From Aquabacter spiritensis (lineage in GTDB: Bacteria; Pseudomonadota; Alphaproteobacteria; Rhizobiales; Xanthobacteraceae), in contig NZ_SMAI01000004.1 in NCBI RefSeq assembly GCF_004346185.1, forward strand, positions 1 to 64,000: 64,000 nucleotides of DNA, given 5' to 3'. The notes below the pieces were generated by a model, which saw only the letters and a list, made by a program, of their open reading frames with translations, searched no databases and was not told where the DNA came from. The translations under genes and the position numbers were made by a program. This document shows, one piece after another, positions 8,704 to 17,811 of this stretch. How positions within the stretch are numbered: position 1 is the stretch's first letter; every line of letters begins with the position of its first letter.

Positions 8704-9747
8704 CTATTGCTTAGGTGCGAGCCAGGACAGCAGGGGCGAGAGGGGCGGCGTCTCGAGCGCGGCGACCACCACCATCTGAGTAACCTCCCCGCGTTTGAAG
8801 GCGCTCAGGAACCGCGGATAGTCGCGGAACGAGACGCAGCCGTTCGAATCGCCCCGCGGTCCGAGCATGTAGGAATGCGCGAGGATGCCGTCCCGCCCAT
8901 ACATGCGGCTGCGATCGGTCGGGAGCATGCGCACCGCCTCCACCCCATGAAACAGGGCTTCGCGCATCACCAGCTTGTAGGTGTTCGGCGGGGTCGGGCC
9001 GCGCATGCGCTTGGCGACGGCGCGCGGATCGTCGAAGCTGGCGCCATAGCCGGAATGTGCCTCCAGGCGTTCGCCGCTCGGCATGTAGACGGTCTTTCCG
9101 GTGATGTCGTAGAGGGCATAGCGATCGCCGGGGCCCGGTAAAGCCACCTGACTGCGCGGAAGACGCGGTGCGGCTTCGAGCGGCCGATCGGCAGGCGGCA
9201 GGCTCGCCATGCGCCGTCCGGCCCGGAGCAGCGGATTGCGTGTCGGGAGAGGCGGCGCCACGGCCTCCTCCATGATCTCGGCGCTCTCCTCCGGATCGTC
9301 GATGGCCGCAGCGACGCGCGGGGCCGGGCGCGGGCCCGGGGCCTCGACGGAAACGCTCTCCCCGCCGTCTGGGGCGGCGGCAGCCGCGCGACGCGAGAAG
9401 GGGGCGAACATCCAGCCCTCCACCGCGACGAGAGCGCCAGACGGCCGAAAATGGCCCATTTCGTCCAAGTCGAGGCCGGCTGCGCGCGGCCGCGGCGCGG
9501 CTTGCCCGGCGCCAGCTTCCGCGTCGCCCTTGGGCCGCGGCGGCGGCGTGGCTTCGGTTTCCGCAGTGGCATGACCCGGCGCTGGGAGCGCGGCGGCTTC
9601 CCTCTCGCGCGGCGCGTTCAGCACGACCAGTGCGACGGCCATGACGCCGAGGCCGAGAGCGGCGCCCAGAATGCGCAGCCGCATGGCGGGCGGACGGGGA
9701 GACACCGGGATGGCGCCGAAGGCGCGGGACGTGATCGTGTCCGTCAT
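8704..9747 (-). CDS. DUF2778 (Tlde1-like) L,D-transpeptidase-fold protein, membrane anchored
   Basis: A 347-residue protein with an N-terminal membrane helix (ILGAALGLGVMAVALVVLNA), then a Pro/Ala-rich linker of about 180 residues, then a C-terminal domain from about residue 240. HSYMLGPRGDSNGCVSFRDY has the His, Ser and Cys arrangement of YkuD-like L,D-transpeptidases and fits DUF2778, the family of the type VI effector Tlde1. Here the protein has a membrane anchor and no secretion-system neighbours, so a housekeeping periplasmic peptidoglycan role is more likely than an effector. I chose the ATG at 9747, just before the anchor; longer in-frame starts reach 9918. Confidence 0.75.
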   Translation of the reverse strand: MTDTITSRAFGAIPVSPRPPAMRLRILGAALGLGVMAVALVVLNAPREREAAALPAPGHATAETEATPPPRPKGDAEAGAGQAAPRPRAAGLDLDEMGHFRPSGALVAVEGWMFAPFSRRAAAAAPDGGESVSVEAPGPRPAPRVAAAIDDPEESAEIMEEAVAPPLPTRNPLLRAGRRMASLPPADRPLEAAPRLPRSQVALPGPGDRYALYDITGKTVYMPSGERLEAHSGYGASFDDPRAVAKRMRGPTPPNTYKLVMREALFHGVEAVRMLPTDRSRMYGRDGILAHSYMLGPRGDSNGCVSFRDYPRFLSAFKRGEVTQMVVVAALETPPLSPLLSWLAPKQ

Positions 9748-9924
9748 GGTCCCCACTACGCGAGACAATCGGGGCTGGCCGCCGCGCTGGGCGGTGGCGG
9801 TGCGCATCTCAGGCGGAGGCACGAGAGCCGTCCGCATGTGCGTGACTGTCCGAAGGCTATGCGCGCTTGGTAACCATTTTCTTAGCGCGGGGTCGTGGGC
9901 CGAAGGGTCGGCCGGCAAGCGGGG

Positions 9925-11439
9925 CTATTCCGCGACGATCTTCACCTTCTCGCCGTACTTCAGTTTGGATTCGCGATCGAGGCCATTGAGGATCAGAAAA
10001 CGTTCCAGCGGCCGGTCCGGCACCTGCATCCGGGCGGCGAACTTCTCCACCGTGTCGCCGATTCCGACGGAGACCACGCGCAGCCGCAGCGGTCGCACCG
10101 TTTCGGCTTCATCATTTGCCACCCGACGGAAGGTCTCCGCCGCGGCGCGGAATTTCTTGTCGAGGTCCGGGGTGAGGTCGCGGGCGGCGAAGATCAGGCG
10201 GTAGACGTCGGAGCCGAAGCGGATGGCGAACATGCGGAACGACCATTGTTCGCCCCGCGCCACCGCGGTCGCGGCCATGAAGCCGTTGACCGAAAGGCTC
10301 TCGACCGAATTCACCTCGACCCCTTCGATCCAGCCCGAGGCGAGATATTGGCCGAGCGATTGGTCGGCCCCCACGCGGACCGCGTCGAGCCGCAGTGCCT
10401 CGGCGCCCGAGGCGGTCGCGCCCAGCACCGCCTGCGAGGTGTTCTCCAAGGTGAACCCCTCGGGCGCGACGAAGGTGAAGCCAAGCTTGGGGTGGAAGAA
10501 TTTCCGCCCCCGCACGAAGCCTTCCTTGGGATCGTCGCCATAGACCATGCCGTCGATGGCGGTGAGGTAGGCGGTCCGGTCCCGTTCGCCCCCGGTCGTG
10601 CCGGCTCCCGAGGCGACGGAATATTGCCGGGCATTGGCGATGGCGATGGAGATGCGCTCGGGGGTCGCCGGATGGCTCGACAGGAAGTCCATGTCGGGCG
10701 AGGTCGAGGCGGTCGAGCCGGCACCGACGCCGCTGGCCTTGAGCGCAGCCTGGCGTCCCATGTCGGTCAGGAAGCGGGACGCCCCATAGGGGTCGAAGCC
10801 GGCGCGGGCGGCGATGCCCACGCCGATCGCATCGGCTTCGAGTTCCTGGCCGCGCGAGAAGCTCGCGAGCGACATGCGCGATTTCTGCATCGCGAGCGCG
10901 CCCAGATTCGGATCGTTCACCACATTGGAGATGACTCGGCTCACCAATACCGCCTGCCGCACCTGATCCTCTCGGATCGAGGCGTGGCGGGCGATCACGT
11001 GCGCCATTTCGTGTGACAGGACCGAAGACAATTCGGACGTGTCGTTTGCCAGCGAGAGGAGGCCCCGCGTGACGTAAAGCGAGCCGTCGGGCAGAGCGAA
11101 GGCGTTGATCGCCGGGGAATTCAGCACCGTCACGCGATACTTCAGATCGGGCCGCTCGGAGGCCGCGACCAAGCGCTCCACCACTTGCTGGATCAGGGCC
11201 TTGAGTTCGGGATCGTCATAGGCCCCGCCATAGCTCGCCACCAGCCGCTCATGCTCGCGTCTTTGCGCCGGCGTCATCAGATCGGCGGGCGCGGCACGCA
11301 TGGCGGCCGGCTCGATTTCGGCCGTCGTCCGATCGCCGCCCTCCAAGCTGGCACAGGCGGAGAGGATCAGCAGGCAGGCGAGTGCGGACGCCACGCGGCG
11401 CCCCCCCCCTTTCCGCCCGATGCGTTCCGCCTCCCTCAC
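9925..11439 (-). CDS. M48 family metalloprotease, lipoprotein, LysM-like C-terminus
   Basis: A periplasmic zinc protease of 504 residues. A lipoprotein signal ends at LLILSACAS, so the mature protein should be membrane tethered. HEMAHVIARH is the HExxH zinc motif and ELEADAIGVGIAARAGFDP supplies the third ligand. The last 60 residues (GDTVEKFAARMQVPDRPLER to LKYGEKVKIVAE) resemble a LysM-like segment. The start overlaps the stop of the thermonuclease-like gene by 4 bp, so the two are co-translated. Related proteins (BepA, LoiP) work in outer-membrane protein quality control. Confidence 0.88.
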   Translation of the reverse strand: MREAERIGRKGGGRRVASALACLLILSACASLEGGDRTTAEIEPAAMRAAPADLMTPAQRREHERLVASYGGAYDDPELKALIQQVVERLVAASERPDLKYRVTVLNSPAINAFALPDGSLYVTRGLLSLANDTSELSSVLSHEMAHVIARHASIREDQVRQAVLVSRVISNVVNDPNLGALAMQKSRMSLASFSRGQELEADAIGVGIAARAGFDPYGASRFLTDMGRQAALKASGVGAGSTASTSPDMDFLSSHPATPERISIAIANARQYSVASGAGTTGGERDRTAYLTAIDGMVYGDDPKEGFVRGRKFFHPKLGFTFVAPEGFTLENTSQAVLGATASGAEALRLDAVRVGADQSLGQYLASGWIEGVEVNSVESLSVNGFMAATAVARGEQWSFRMFAIRFGSDVYRLIFAARDLTPDLDKKFRAAAETFRRVANDEAETVRPLRLRVVSVGIGDTVEKFAARMQVPDRPLERFLILNGLDRESKLKYGEKVKIVAE

Positions 11440-12362
11440 CGCGACCTCTCCCCTCGGCCGGCACCGATCCGTTCCACCGCGCGCGCGCTCACGGCGAGAA
11501 CCGGACGGTCCCCGCCTTCCACAAATCCGCGAATGCGGATGAGAGTGCCTGTCAAAATGGCGGTATCGAGGCCTTCGATCGCGTTTGCGGGGAGCGCTGC
11601 GGAAACGCCGCGTCCCGCCATTCCGGCCAGGTTCAAATACAGCGTCTGTCCGGCCTTCCGAACGCTGCGCACCCGGCCCTCGATCACCCGGAACAGGCCT
11701 TGGCTCTGCACTGCGTCGCCCGTGCGGGTGAGCAGGCCATCTGTGACCGACCAGAGCCCCCGCTTTTCGCTGCGGGCGCGCGCCTCGGCGGTGAGGAGCG
11801 CGGCGGCGCAGGTCGGGCGGCGGTCGGGATCGGCATAAGCGGCGCCCGCTGCGACCAGAGCAAGGCCGAGGTCGGTGCCTTCAGCCGAGGTCCGCTCTCC
11901 GGATATCGCCGCGGGACGCGTCGGCGGGGTCCGGGCCCGTGGCGACGCGCCGGCGGGCGCCTGGTTCGGCGCATCGGCCACGGGGCCGTCGATGTCGGGC
12001 ACCGGCGGCCGGAGCAGAGCGGGTCCCGCGAGCCGGCCATGGCGATCCGGGACTCCCTCCACCGGATAAATGATCGTGCGTCGCGCGAAAACGGCCTGCG
12101 CCGCCGTCTCGGCCGCCTCCGCGAGACCTTCGACCGGCGTCAGACGGGTTGGAATTGCCGCGCCCTGCGGAATCAGGCGCACCCCGTCGGGAAGGTGCAC
12201 GGCGCCCCGCTCCAGGCGGGCGAGATGGCCCGAAACGGTCCGGTGCTCCGCCGCCTCGATCGCTCGCGGTCCGCCCGCCACCGCCGTCGGGCAGGCATGC
12301 GCCATCGGAGCCGAAAGGCCCGCCCCAGCGAGGACAAGGAGACCGCACGCGGATTGCCGCAT
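11436..12362 (-). CDS. Thermonuclease (SNase)-like exported protein
   Basis: A 308-residue protein with a signal peptide (LLVLAGAGLSAPMAHA). It shows the thermonuclease outline: an early DGVRLIPQGAAIP strand, a central GVPDRHGRLAG segment and the typical ARARSEKRGLWS end of the nuclease barrel near residue 210. The LxGIDAPE catalytic motif of active nucleases is not recognisable, so activity is doubtful. The last 90 residues form a second beta-rich segment (GRVRSVRKAGQTLYLNLAG) that looks OB-like. It overlaps the downstream M48 protease gene by 4 bp. Confidence 0.7.
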   Translation of the reverse strand: MRQSACGLLVLAGAGLSAPMAHACPTAVAGGPRAIEAAEHRTVSGHLARLERGAVHLPDGVRLIPQGAAIPTRLTPVEGLAEAAETAAQAVFARRTIIYPVEGVPDRHGRLAGPALLRPPVPDIDGPVADAPNQAPAGASPRARTPPTRPAAISGERTSAEGTDLGLALVAAGAAYADPDRRPTCAAALLTAEARARSEKRGLWSVTDGLLTRTGDAVQSQGLFRVIEGRVRSVRKAGQTLYLNLAGMAGRGVSAALPANAIEGLDTAILTGTLIRIRGFVEGGDRPVLAVSARAVERIGAGRGERSR

Positions 12363-12511
12363 TCAAGGCCCGGTTCAGAAAGCGATGCGCCAGTCTACCT
12401 TTGCCGCGCTCCGCTTCCAAGGCGCCGCGCCATCACCCTTCGTTGCCATGCCTTTCGTCCATGGCGTCGGCCCTTTCGCGCCCGCGCGCCATGGGCTAGA
12501 ACGGCCCCCGG

Positions 12512-12588
12512 GTCCCGGTAGCTCAGCAGGATAGAGCACAGGTTTCCTAAACCTGGGGTCAGGGGTTCGAATCCCTTCCGGGACACCA
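12512..12588 (+). tRNA. tRNA-Arg (anticodon CCT)
   Basis: The acceptor arms GTCCCGG (12512-12518) and CCGGGAC (12578-12584) pair perfectly, followed by discriminator A and an encoded CCA. The anticodon arm is CAGGT-TTCCTAA-ACCTG, giving anticodon CCT, which reads AGG. The T arm contains GGTTCGAATCC. Total length is 77 nt. Confidence 0.96.
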
Positions 12589-12676
12589 CCGCCGTCTTCG
12601 TCAAATGATCTTTGGCATACCTGACTTGAGTCTCTCACCGGCTCAGGTGGGCTCGGCTGTCAACCCGACCCAGCGG

Positions 12677-13222
12677 TCACGCACGCTGGCACCAGGGCTC
12701 GATCTCGACCCCCAGCGGCAGGATCATGCGCACGACACCATTGTACCAGGCGGTGGCCATCACGATGTCCATCGCCTCTCGCACGTCGAAATGTGCTCGC
12801 AGTTCGTTCCAGACCGTGTCCGGCACACGCGGATCCAAAGTGGCGGCGCGCGCATAGCGCACCACGGCGCGCTCCGCGGCGTCGAATTCGGCGGACGTCT
12901 CGAAGTCTTCGAGCTGTTCGAGTTGGGCGCGGCGCGCGCCGGCCTTGAGCGCCGAGTTCCAGTGATGAGCGACCTCATAGTCCGTCCCGCTGGCCAGGCC
13001 GACGGTGACGATGGCGAGTTCGCGCAGATACGGCGCGATCTTGGCTCCGTGCTTCATCTCTCCGGTGAATGCCAGAAGCACGTCGAGCAGGTTCGGGATG
13101 TTGGCGAGCGCGAGGAAAATGTGGGGCGGGGGGTCGCCACGGTCGCTCAGCATGCGGTCATAGGCAGCGCGATGAGCTTCGGGGAACTCGTCACGGGTCG
13201 GGTAAGGGACACGGGCCATCAC
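12677..13222 (-). CDS. Carboxymuconolactone decarboxylase family protein
   Basis: A 181-residue helical protein. YLRELAIVTVGLASGTDYEV followed by AHHWNSALKAG matches the core of the AhpD/CMD family, with the Glu and His but without the CxxC pair of peroxidase-type AhpD. This favours the decarboxylase-like branch common in aromatic-degradation clusters. It is the most distal gene of the minus-strand catabolic run, 148 bp after the dioxygenase-like gene; that gap has a 10-bp GC hairpin (13323-13332 with 13336-13345). The start may be at 13222 or at the adjacent Met at 13219. Confidence 0.8.
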   Translation of the reverse strand: MMARVPYPTRDEFPEAHRAAYDRMLSDRGDPPPHIFLALANIPNLLDVLLAFTGEMKHGAKIAPYLRELAIVTVGLASGTDYEVAHHWNSALKAGARRAQLEQLEDFETSAEFDAAERAVVRYARAATLDPRVPDTVWNELRAHFDVREAMDIVMATAWYNGVVRMILPLGVEIEPWCQRA

Positions 13223-13322
13223 AAGTCCTCGGGGGCAAGAGCACGTCCGGCCAATCGCGTTGCGGTCGAACGGGAAAGGTGGGCGACCGGCTCGGCCGAT
13301 CGAACCGGGTCAAGCAGATCTC

Positions 13323-13345
13323 GCGCGCACCCGCCGGGTGCGCGC
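13323..13345. other. GC-rich hairpin between two catabolic genes
   Basis: GCGCGCACCC (13323-13332) and GGGTGCGCGC (13336-13345) form a perfect 10-bp stem with a 3-nt loop. No T run follows on either strand. It could reduce read-through from the dioxygenase-like gene into the CMD-like gene or stabilise the upstream message. Confidence 0.5.
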
Positions 13346-13370
13346 TCCAGGCACATCGAGACGCGGCGGG

Positions 13371-14372
13371 TCAGCCGGCCATCTGGAGGAAGTCCTCCAA
13401 GGAGACCGGGGAGCCGCCGGGCGCCGGATGCGTCACCTCGACGTCCGGGAAGGGCGAGCGGTTTGAGAACCAGGAGCGGCGCGGCGGCAGCCCCCAGGCT
13501 TCTGTGGCGCGGGGCACCTGCGTCACGTCCCACACATGGGGCGCATCGTCACCGTCCATATAGACGATCGGGGGAAGGAGAAGTTCGACGCGATGGCCGT
13601 CCGGATCCAGCAGATAGACATAATAGGAATGGCCGACGGAATGCTTTCCCGGCCCGTATTCCACACAGTCGCCCCAGCCGAGTTCGCCGAGCGTGTCGCA
13701 AGCGCGGAGCATCGACTGCACGTCGGGGATGACATAGCCGCAATGATGATAGGCCGGCCCGTCCCGCTCTAGGAAGACAAGGTCATAGGGCGTGTCCTTC
13801 ATCTGGAGAAAGACGCCCACGGGATGGTCGCCGGCCATCAGATAGTCCGCGATCCGGCAGCCGAGGCCCGTGTAGAAGTCCGCGAGCTTGCGAATGTCCG
13901 GCGCCGTGATCTGGTAATGATCGAAGCGCCGGGCGGCGCCGCCCTTATGTTCCTGCACCTGCATGTCGCGCCGGGGCCGGTGTTCCATGCTGGCGACGAT
14001 TTCGAGAGGCACCCCCATCACATCGCGGGTATGCAGGGTGCGGCCCTGAAAGGGCAGGTCCACGACCTCGCAGGCCAATTGCAGCTTCTCGAAGGTGTGG
14101 CGGGCGCGGTCCAGATCCTCCTCGTCGAACACGCGAAGACCGATCCGTTCGCACATCGGCCGCCCAACGGTCCTTTTGATGACGAGGCTGTGGTGCGCGC
14201 GCTCCTCGAGGCCGCGGAGATAGAGGGTGTCGGCGTCCTCGTCGCTCACCACGAGGCCGAGCACCTCGGTGTAGAATTCGCGGGATTTTGGCAGATCGCG
14301 CGAGGTGAGAACCGCATGGCTCGCCCGCCGGAAGCGGAAGGGCGATTTGAAATTCGTCTGCGGCACAGACAT
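13371..14372 (-). CDS. Extradiol-dioxygenase-like VOC protein
   Basis: A 333-residue protein with two vicinal-oxygen-chelate domains, the size of catechol 2,3-dioxygenases. The N-terminal domain (SHAVLTSRDLPKSREFYTEV) is the non-catalytic half. The C-terminal half keeps the 2-His-1-Glu iron ligands in FDHYQITA (about 155), AYHHCGYVI (about 215) and DPDGHRVELLLPP (about 265), and HSYYVYLLDPDGHR is diagnostic. It probably cleaves a catechol-like ring in the cytoplasm. It follows the MetE-like gene on the same strand. The substrate is unknown. Confidence 0.85.
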   Translation of the reverse strand: MSVPQTNFKSPFRFRRASHAVLTSRDLPKSREFYTEVLGLVVSDEDADTLYLRGLEERAHHSLVIKRTVGRPMCERIGLRVFDEEDLDRARHTFEKLQLACEVVDLPFQGRTLHTRDVMGVPLEIVASMEHRPRRDMQVQEHKGGAARRFDHYQITAPDIRKLADFYTGLGCRIADYLMAGDHPVGVFLQMKDTPYDLVFLERDGPAYHHCGYVIPDVQSMLRACDTLGELGWGDCVEYGPGKHSVGHSYYVYLLDPDGHRVELLLPPIVYMDGDDAPHVWDVTQVPRATEAWGLPPRRSWFSNRSPFPDVEVTHPAPGGSPVSLEDFLQMAG

Positions 14373-14440
14373 GGCGTTTCCTCCTCAAGGCTATACTTGT
14401 GTTTTTGTTTGCTCTGTTTGCTTCAGGGTCTTGAAGCCCT

Positions 14441-15469
14441 TCACATCAGCTCGGCGCGCACGCGCGCGGCGCCCTCGGCGAGAGCCTTCAATTTGCCATA
14501 GGCGGTTTCGCGCGGCAGATATTTCATCCCGCAATCGGGCGCCGGGATGAGGCGGTCCGGCGTGATGAAGCGAAGCGCGGCGCGAATACGCTCGGCGACG
14601 ATTTCCGGGCTCTCGACGCCGGGATCGCCAAGATCGAGCACGCCGACGATCATGGTCTTGGGCGCAAGCTCGCGGAGCACCCCGAGATCGATCTTCGGCT
14701 GCGCGGCCTCGATGGAGATCTGATCGGCGACCGTATCGGCAAGCTGGGGCAGGAATGTATAGCCGCTCGGCTTGCCCTTCACGATATGGGCATAGCCGAA
14801 GCAAAGATGCAGTGCCGTCGTGGCCTCGATCCCTTCCAGGGCGCGGTTGAGCACGGGCACGGCATAGCGTTCCGCGGCTTCGACGTCGTGGCGCAGCCAG
14901 GGCTCGTCGAGCTGGATCACGTCGGCGCCGGCCGCCGCCAGGTCGCGCGCCTCGGCATTCACCGCGGCGGCGAAATCCATCAGCATTTCTTCCTGGTCGG
15001 TATAATATGCGTTGTGTGCCTGCTTCGACATGGTGAAGGGGCCGGGCAGAGTGATCTTGATCTTGCGGTCGGTGTTCGCCCGGAGAAATTCGAGATCGCG
15101 CACCTCTACCGGACCGGTCCGCCGGATTTTGCCGACGATGCGCGGCAGATAGCTCACCAGACCGTCCTTCTGGCGCAGCTCGAAGGGCGCATCAATGTCG
15201 ATGCCCTCCAGCACCGTTGCGAAGCGGTTGGAATAGCTTTCGCGCCGGATCTCGCCATCGGAGATGATGTCGATGCCCGCCTGCTCCATGTCGCGGATGG
15301 CGAGGATGGTGGCGTCGTCCTGCGCCTGTTCGAGGAATGGCTCCGGCACACGCCAGACGTCGCGCATGCGGACGCGCGGCACGGTATGCGACTTCAGCAT
15401 GTCGCGATCCACCAGCCAGTCCGGCTGGGGATAAGAGCCGACGACGGTGGTGTTCAGGATCTGTGCCAT
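14441..15469 (-). CDS. MetE-like cobalamin-independent methyltransferase family protein
   Basis: A 342-residue protein corresponding to the C-terminal catalytic barrel of methionine synthase MetE. ILNTTVVGSYPQPDWLVDRD is the family start, and zinc ligands are visible as HLC in TALHLCFGYAH plus the Cys in APDCGMKYLPRE. It lacks the N-terminal half of true MetE, so a methyl transfer in catabolism (for example from a methylated or methoxylated substrate) is as plausible as methionine synthesis. It sits between a Liv-type uptake system and a ring-cleavage-like dioxygenase. The start at 15469 is preferred over an upstream frame extension. Confidence 0.82.
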   Translation of the reverse strand: MAQILNTTVVGSYPQPDWLVDRDMLKSHTVPRVRMRDVWRVPEPFLEQAQDDATILAIRDMEQAGIDIISDGEIRRESYSNRFATVLEGIDIDAPFELRQKDGLVSYLPRIVGKIRRTGPVEVRDLEFLRANTDRKIKITLPGPFTMSKQAHNAYYTDQEEMLMDFAAAVNAEARDLAAAGADVIQLDEPWLRHDVEAAERYAVPVLNRALEGIEATTALHLCFGYAHIVKGKPSGYTFLPQLADTVADQISIEAAQPKIDLGVLRELAPKTMIVGVLDLGDPGVESPEIVAERIRAALRFITPDRLIPAPDCGMKYLPRETAYGKLKALAEGAARVRAELM

Positions 15470-15525
15470 GGCGAACCTGCTGGTGAAACCGGGATGGCCC
15501 CGGCCGGCGCGGCCGGGGCCGAGGA

Positions 15526-16764
15526 TCAAAGCTTCGGAGTCTTGCCCTCATAGGCGATCACGCCCGTCTCGGGCACGTAGCCTTCGCCCTTGAAGACGAA
15601 GAGCTGCATCGCCTCGATGGGGAAGGGGTCGGCCGTGCCGTTGGAGGTGAGTTTGATGCCGGGCAGCAGCAGACTGAGCTCGATGCCGGCCATATGACGC
15701 GCGGTATCGAGGAAGGCTTCGCGCGTGGGCTCCTTCATGTTCTGGAGCACCATCACCACACCCTCCGCGATCGTGTACCCCATCTGGCCGAGCGTATCGC
15801 CTTTGTTGAAGCGCGGCTTGAATCGCTCGTAGTCGGCGAGATAGCTCTTCACGCCAGCATCGTTGGCGTAGGCGTCGCTCTCGATCGGCTTCATGAACTG
15901 TCCGGTGATGACGCCTTGCAGATTCTCCACGCCCGCCGGACGAAGCGCGATCGGCGAGGAGGCGGCATAGGTGATCATGGTCAGCGGCTTCCATCCGCTC
16001 TCGGCGGCGAAGCGCACCGCCTGCGCGGCGGGCTTGGGCACCGTGGCGATGAGCAGCGTATCGGCGCCGCTCGCTTTCAGATTGGTGAGCTGGGTGTCGA
16101 CGGTGGGATCGCTGTAATTGTGCGGCTGAGCATCGACGAGGGTGATGTTGCTGCCGTTGATCGCCGCCTTGAAGCCCGCCACGAAGTTCTGGCCGAAGTC
16201 CGTGTTGAGATAGAGGATCGCGACCTTGGCGTTCGGCTTCTTCTGCTTCAGATATTCCGCGTAGATCGCCGATTCGGTGGTGAAGGACGGCACCAGCGAG
16301 GTGCTCATCGGATTTTGCGTCTCCATGCCGAATTCGTAGACGCCGGAATAGACGAACAGGCTCGGCACCTTTCGCTGCGTGATGTAGGAGCGGATAGCCT
16401 GATTCTGAAGCGTCCCGACCACGCCGACGAGGGCGAAGATCTGGTTCTGCTCCACCATTCGACGCGTATTGGTGAGCGCGCGCGGCGGCTCATTGGCGTC
16501 ATCGGTGACGATGAACTCGATGGTGCGGGTCTTGCCGTCCCCCATCTTTACGCCGCCCGCTGCATTCACAGCCTTGAACTTCAGGTCCATCCCATCGCCC
16601 AGCATGCCGACGGCGGGCGTGTTGCCGGTGATCGGGGCGATGGTCCCGAGCTTGATGCTCGTATCCGTGACCCCCGGCGATTGCGCGAGGGCCGGCTGCG
16701 CGGCGAGCATTGCGGCCGCGACGAGGGCGGCGCGCGGCAGGCGGAAGCGTGAAACGTGCGGCAT
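15526..16764 (-). CDS. Branched-chain-amino-acid-type ABC transporter substrate-binding protein
   Basis: A 412-residue periplasmic LivK-like protein. The signal peptide is RAALVAAAMLAAQPALAQ, and the mature part begins with SIKLGTIAPITGNTPAVGML, the type I binding-protein entry strand. It immediately follows the LivM-like permease gene (13 bp). The ligand need not be an amino acid: LivK-like proteins beside ring-cleavage genes often bind aromatic acids, which is inference here. Confidence 0.9.
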   Translation of the reverse strand: MPHVSRFRLPRAALVAAAMLAAQPALAQSPGVTDTSIKLGTIAPITGNTPAVGMLGDGMDLKFKAVNAAGGVKMGDGKTRTIEFIVTDDANEPPRALTNTRRMVEQNQIFALVGVVGTLQNQAIRSYITQRKVPSLFVYSGVYEFGMETQNPMSTSLVPSFTTESAIYAEYLKQKKPNAKVAILYLNTDFGQNFVAGFKAAINGSNITLVDAQPHNYSDPTVDTQLTNLKASGADTLLIATVPKPAAQAVRFAAESGWKPLTMITYAASSPIALRPAGVENLQGVITGQFMKPIESDAYANDAGVKSYLADYERFKPRFNKGDTLGQMGYTIAEGVVMVLQNMKEPTREAFLDTARHMAGIELSLLLPGIKLTSNGTADPFPIEAMQLFVFKGEGYVPETGVIAYEGKTPKL

Positions 16765-16777
16765 TCTATTCTCCTCC

Positions 16778-17803
16778 CTATTCTTTTTCTGCGAGGACCA
16801 TGGTTCTCGTTTCCGGCTTTGGGTGCGGCTTGGTCTGCGAAGCCATGGACAAGCTGGCGGCGCCGGCGCGCGACAGCGTCTTACCGATCAGGCCCGCAAC
16901 GCCTTCGCGGGCGACCAGCATCATCACGACCAGCGTTCCGCCATAGATCAATCCGGCCATTGCGAGACTGATGTGAGACGACCATTCGGGCAGGAAAACC
17001 ACGATGACGGCGCCGATGAAGGCGCCGGTCATGCTGGTGATGCCGCCGATAATGGCGCCGGCCAGGAATTCGAACGATTTGAAGAGCTGGAAGGAGTCCG
17101 GGCTGACGAAGGCGTTCACCAAAGCGAACAGACCGCCTGCGAATCCGCCGAAGGCGGCGCTCGTCGCGAAGGTGGCGATCCGGGTGCGGGCGACATGGAC
17201 CCCGAAGGATTCGGCGATGACCGGATTGTCGCGGACAGCGCGCAGCATGCGCCCGGTCTCGCCATGGATGAGCTGCGACATGACCAGGACGCAGAGACCG
17301 GCCCCGGCGAGGCAGAGGAAATAGACGAAGCTGTCCTGGTCGAGCGGCAGCCAGGCCGGCGGCTCGGGCTTGTCGATGGAGATGCCCGAGGTGCCCTTCG
17401 TGATCTTGTCGAACCGCATCACCAGAGGCGGCACGAGTGCGGCCAGGACAAGAGTCAGGATGGCGAGCTGAAGGCCTTGCAGCCGCAAGGCGGGAATGCC
17501 GACGAGAGCGCCGAGAATGGCATTCCCCGCCACAGCCGCGGCAAGCGCGAGCCAGACGGGCACGGCGTAATCCACCATCAGGATCGCGACCACATACCCG
17601 CCGATCGCGAAAAAGACCCCCTGTGCGAGCGAGACTTGTCCGTTGAACCCCATGAGCAGGTTCAGACCGAGGATCGCGATGGCATAGGTAAGCGCGATGG
17701 ACGCCTGGAAAACCATGAAGCCCGGCAGCACAGCGGGCACGCATGCGAGCGCGGCGAAGGCCGCGAGGCCGAGAAGCGCGGGGCGGAGGGTCGGGCGACG
17801 CAT
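16778..17803 (-). CDS. LivM-type ABC transporter permease
   Basis: A 341-residue inner-membrane protein with about 8-10 hydrophobic segments. ILGLNLLMGFNGQVSLAQGV is the LivM signature, and GRMLRAVRDNPVIAESFGV is the cytoplasmic coupling loop. I start it at the ATG at 17803, eight bases after the LivH stop; the open frame continues upstream only as an antisense-like extension over livH. Confidence 0.92.
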   Translation of the reverse strand: MRRPTLRPALLGLAAFAALACVPAVLPGFMVFQASIALTYAIAILGLNLLMGFNGQVSLAQGVFFAIGGYVVAILMVDYAVPVWLALAAAVAGNAILGALVGIPALRLQGLQLAILTLVLAALVPPLVMRFDKITKGTSGISIDKPEPPAWLPLDQDSFVYFLCLAGAGLCVLVMSQLIHGETGRMLRAVRDNPVIAESFGVHVARTRIATFATSAAFGGFAGGLFALVNAFVSPDSFQLFKSFEFLAGAIIGGITSMTGAFIGAVIVVFLPEWSSHISLAMAGLIYGGTLVVMMLVAREGVAGLIGKTLSRAGAASLSMASQTKPHPKPETRTMVLAEKE

Positions 17804-17811
17804 AATGGCCT

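Noticed and set aside
8704-9747. DUF2778 protein as a type VI secretion effector
   Set aside because: No type VI genes, immunity gene or PAAR/Hcp partners nearby, and the protein has its own membrane anchor.
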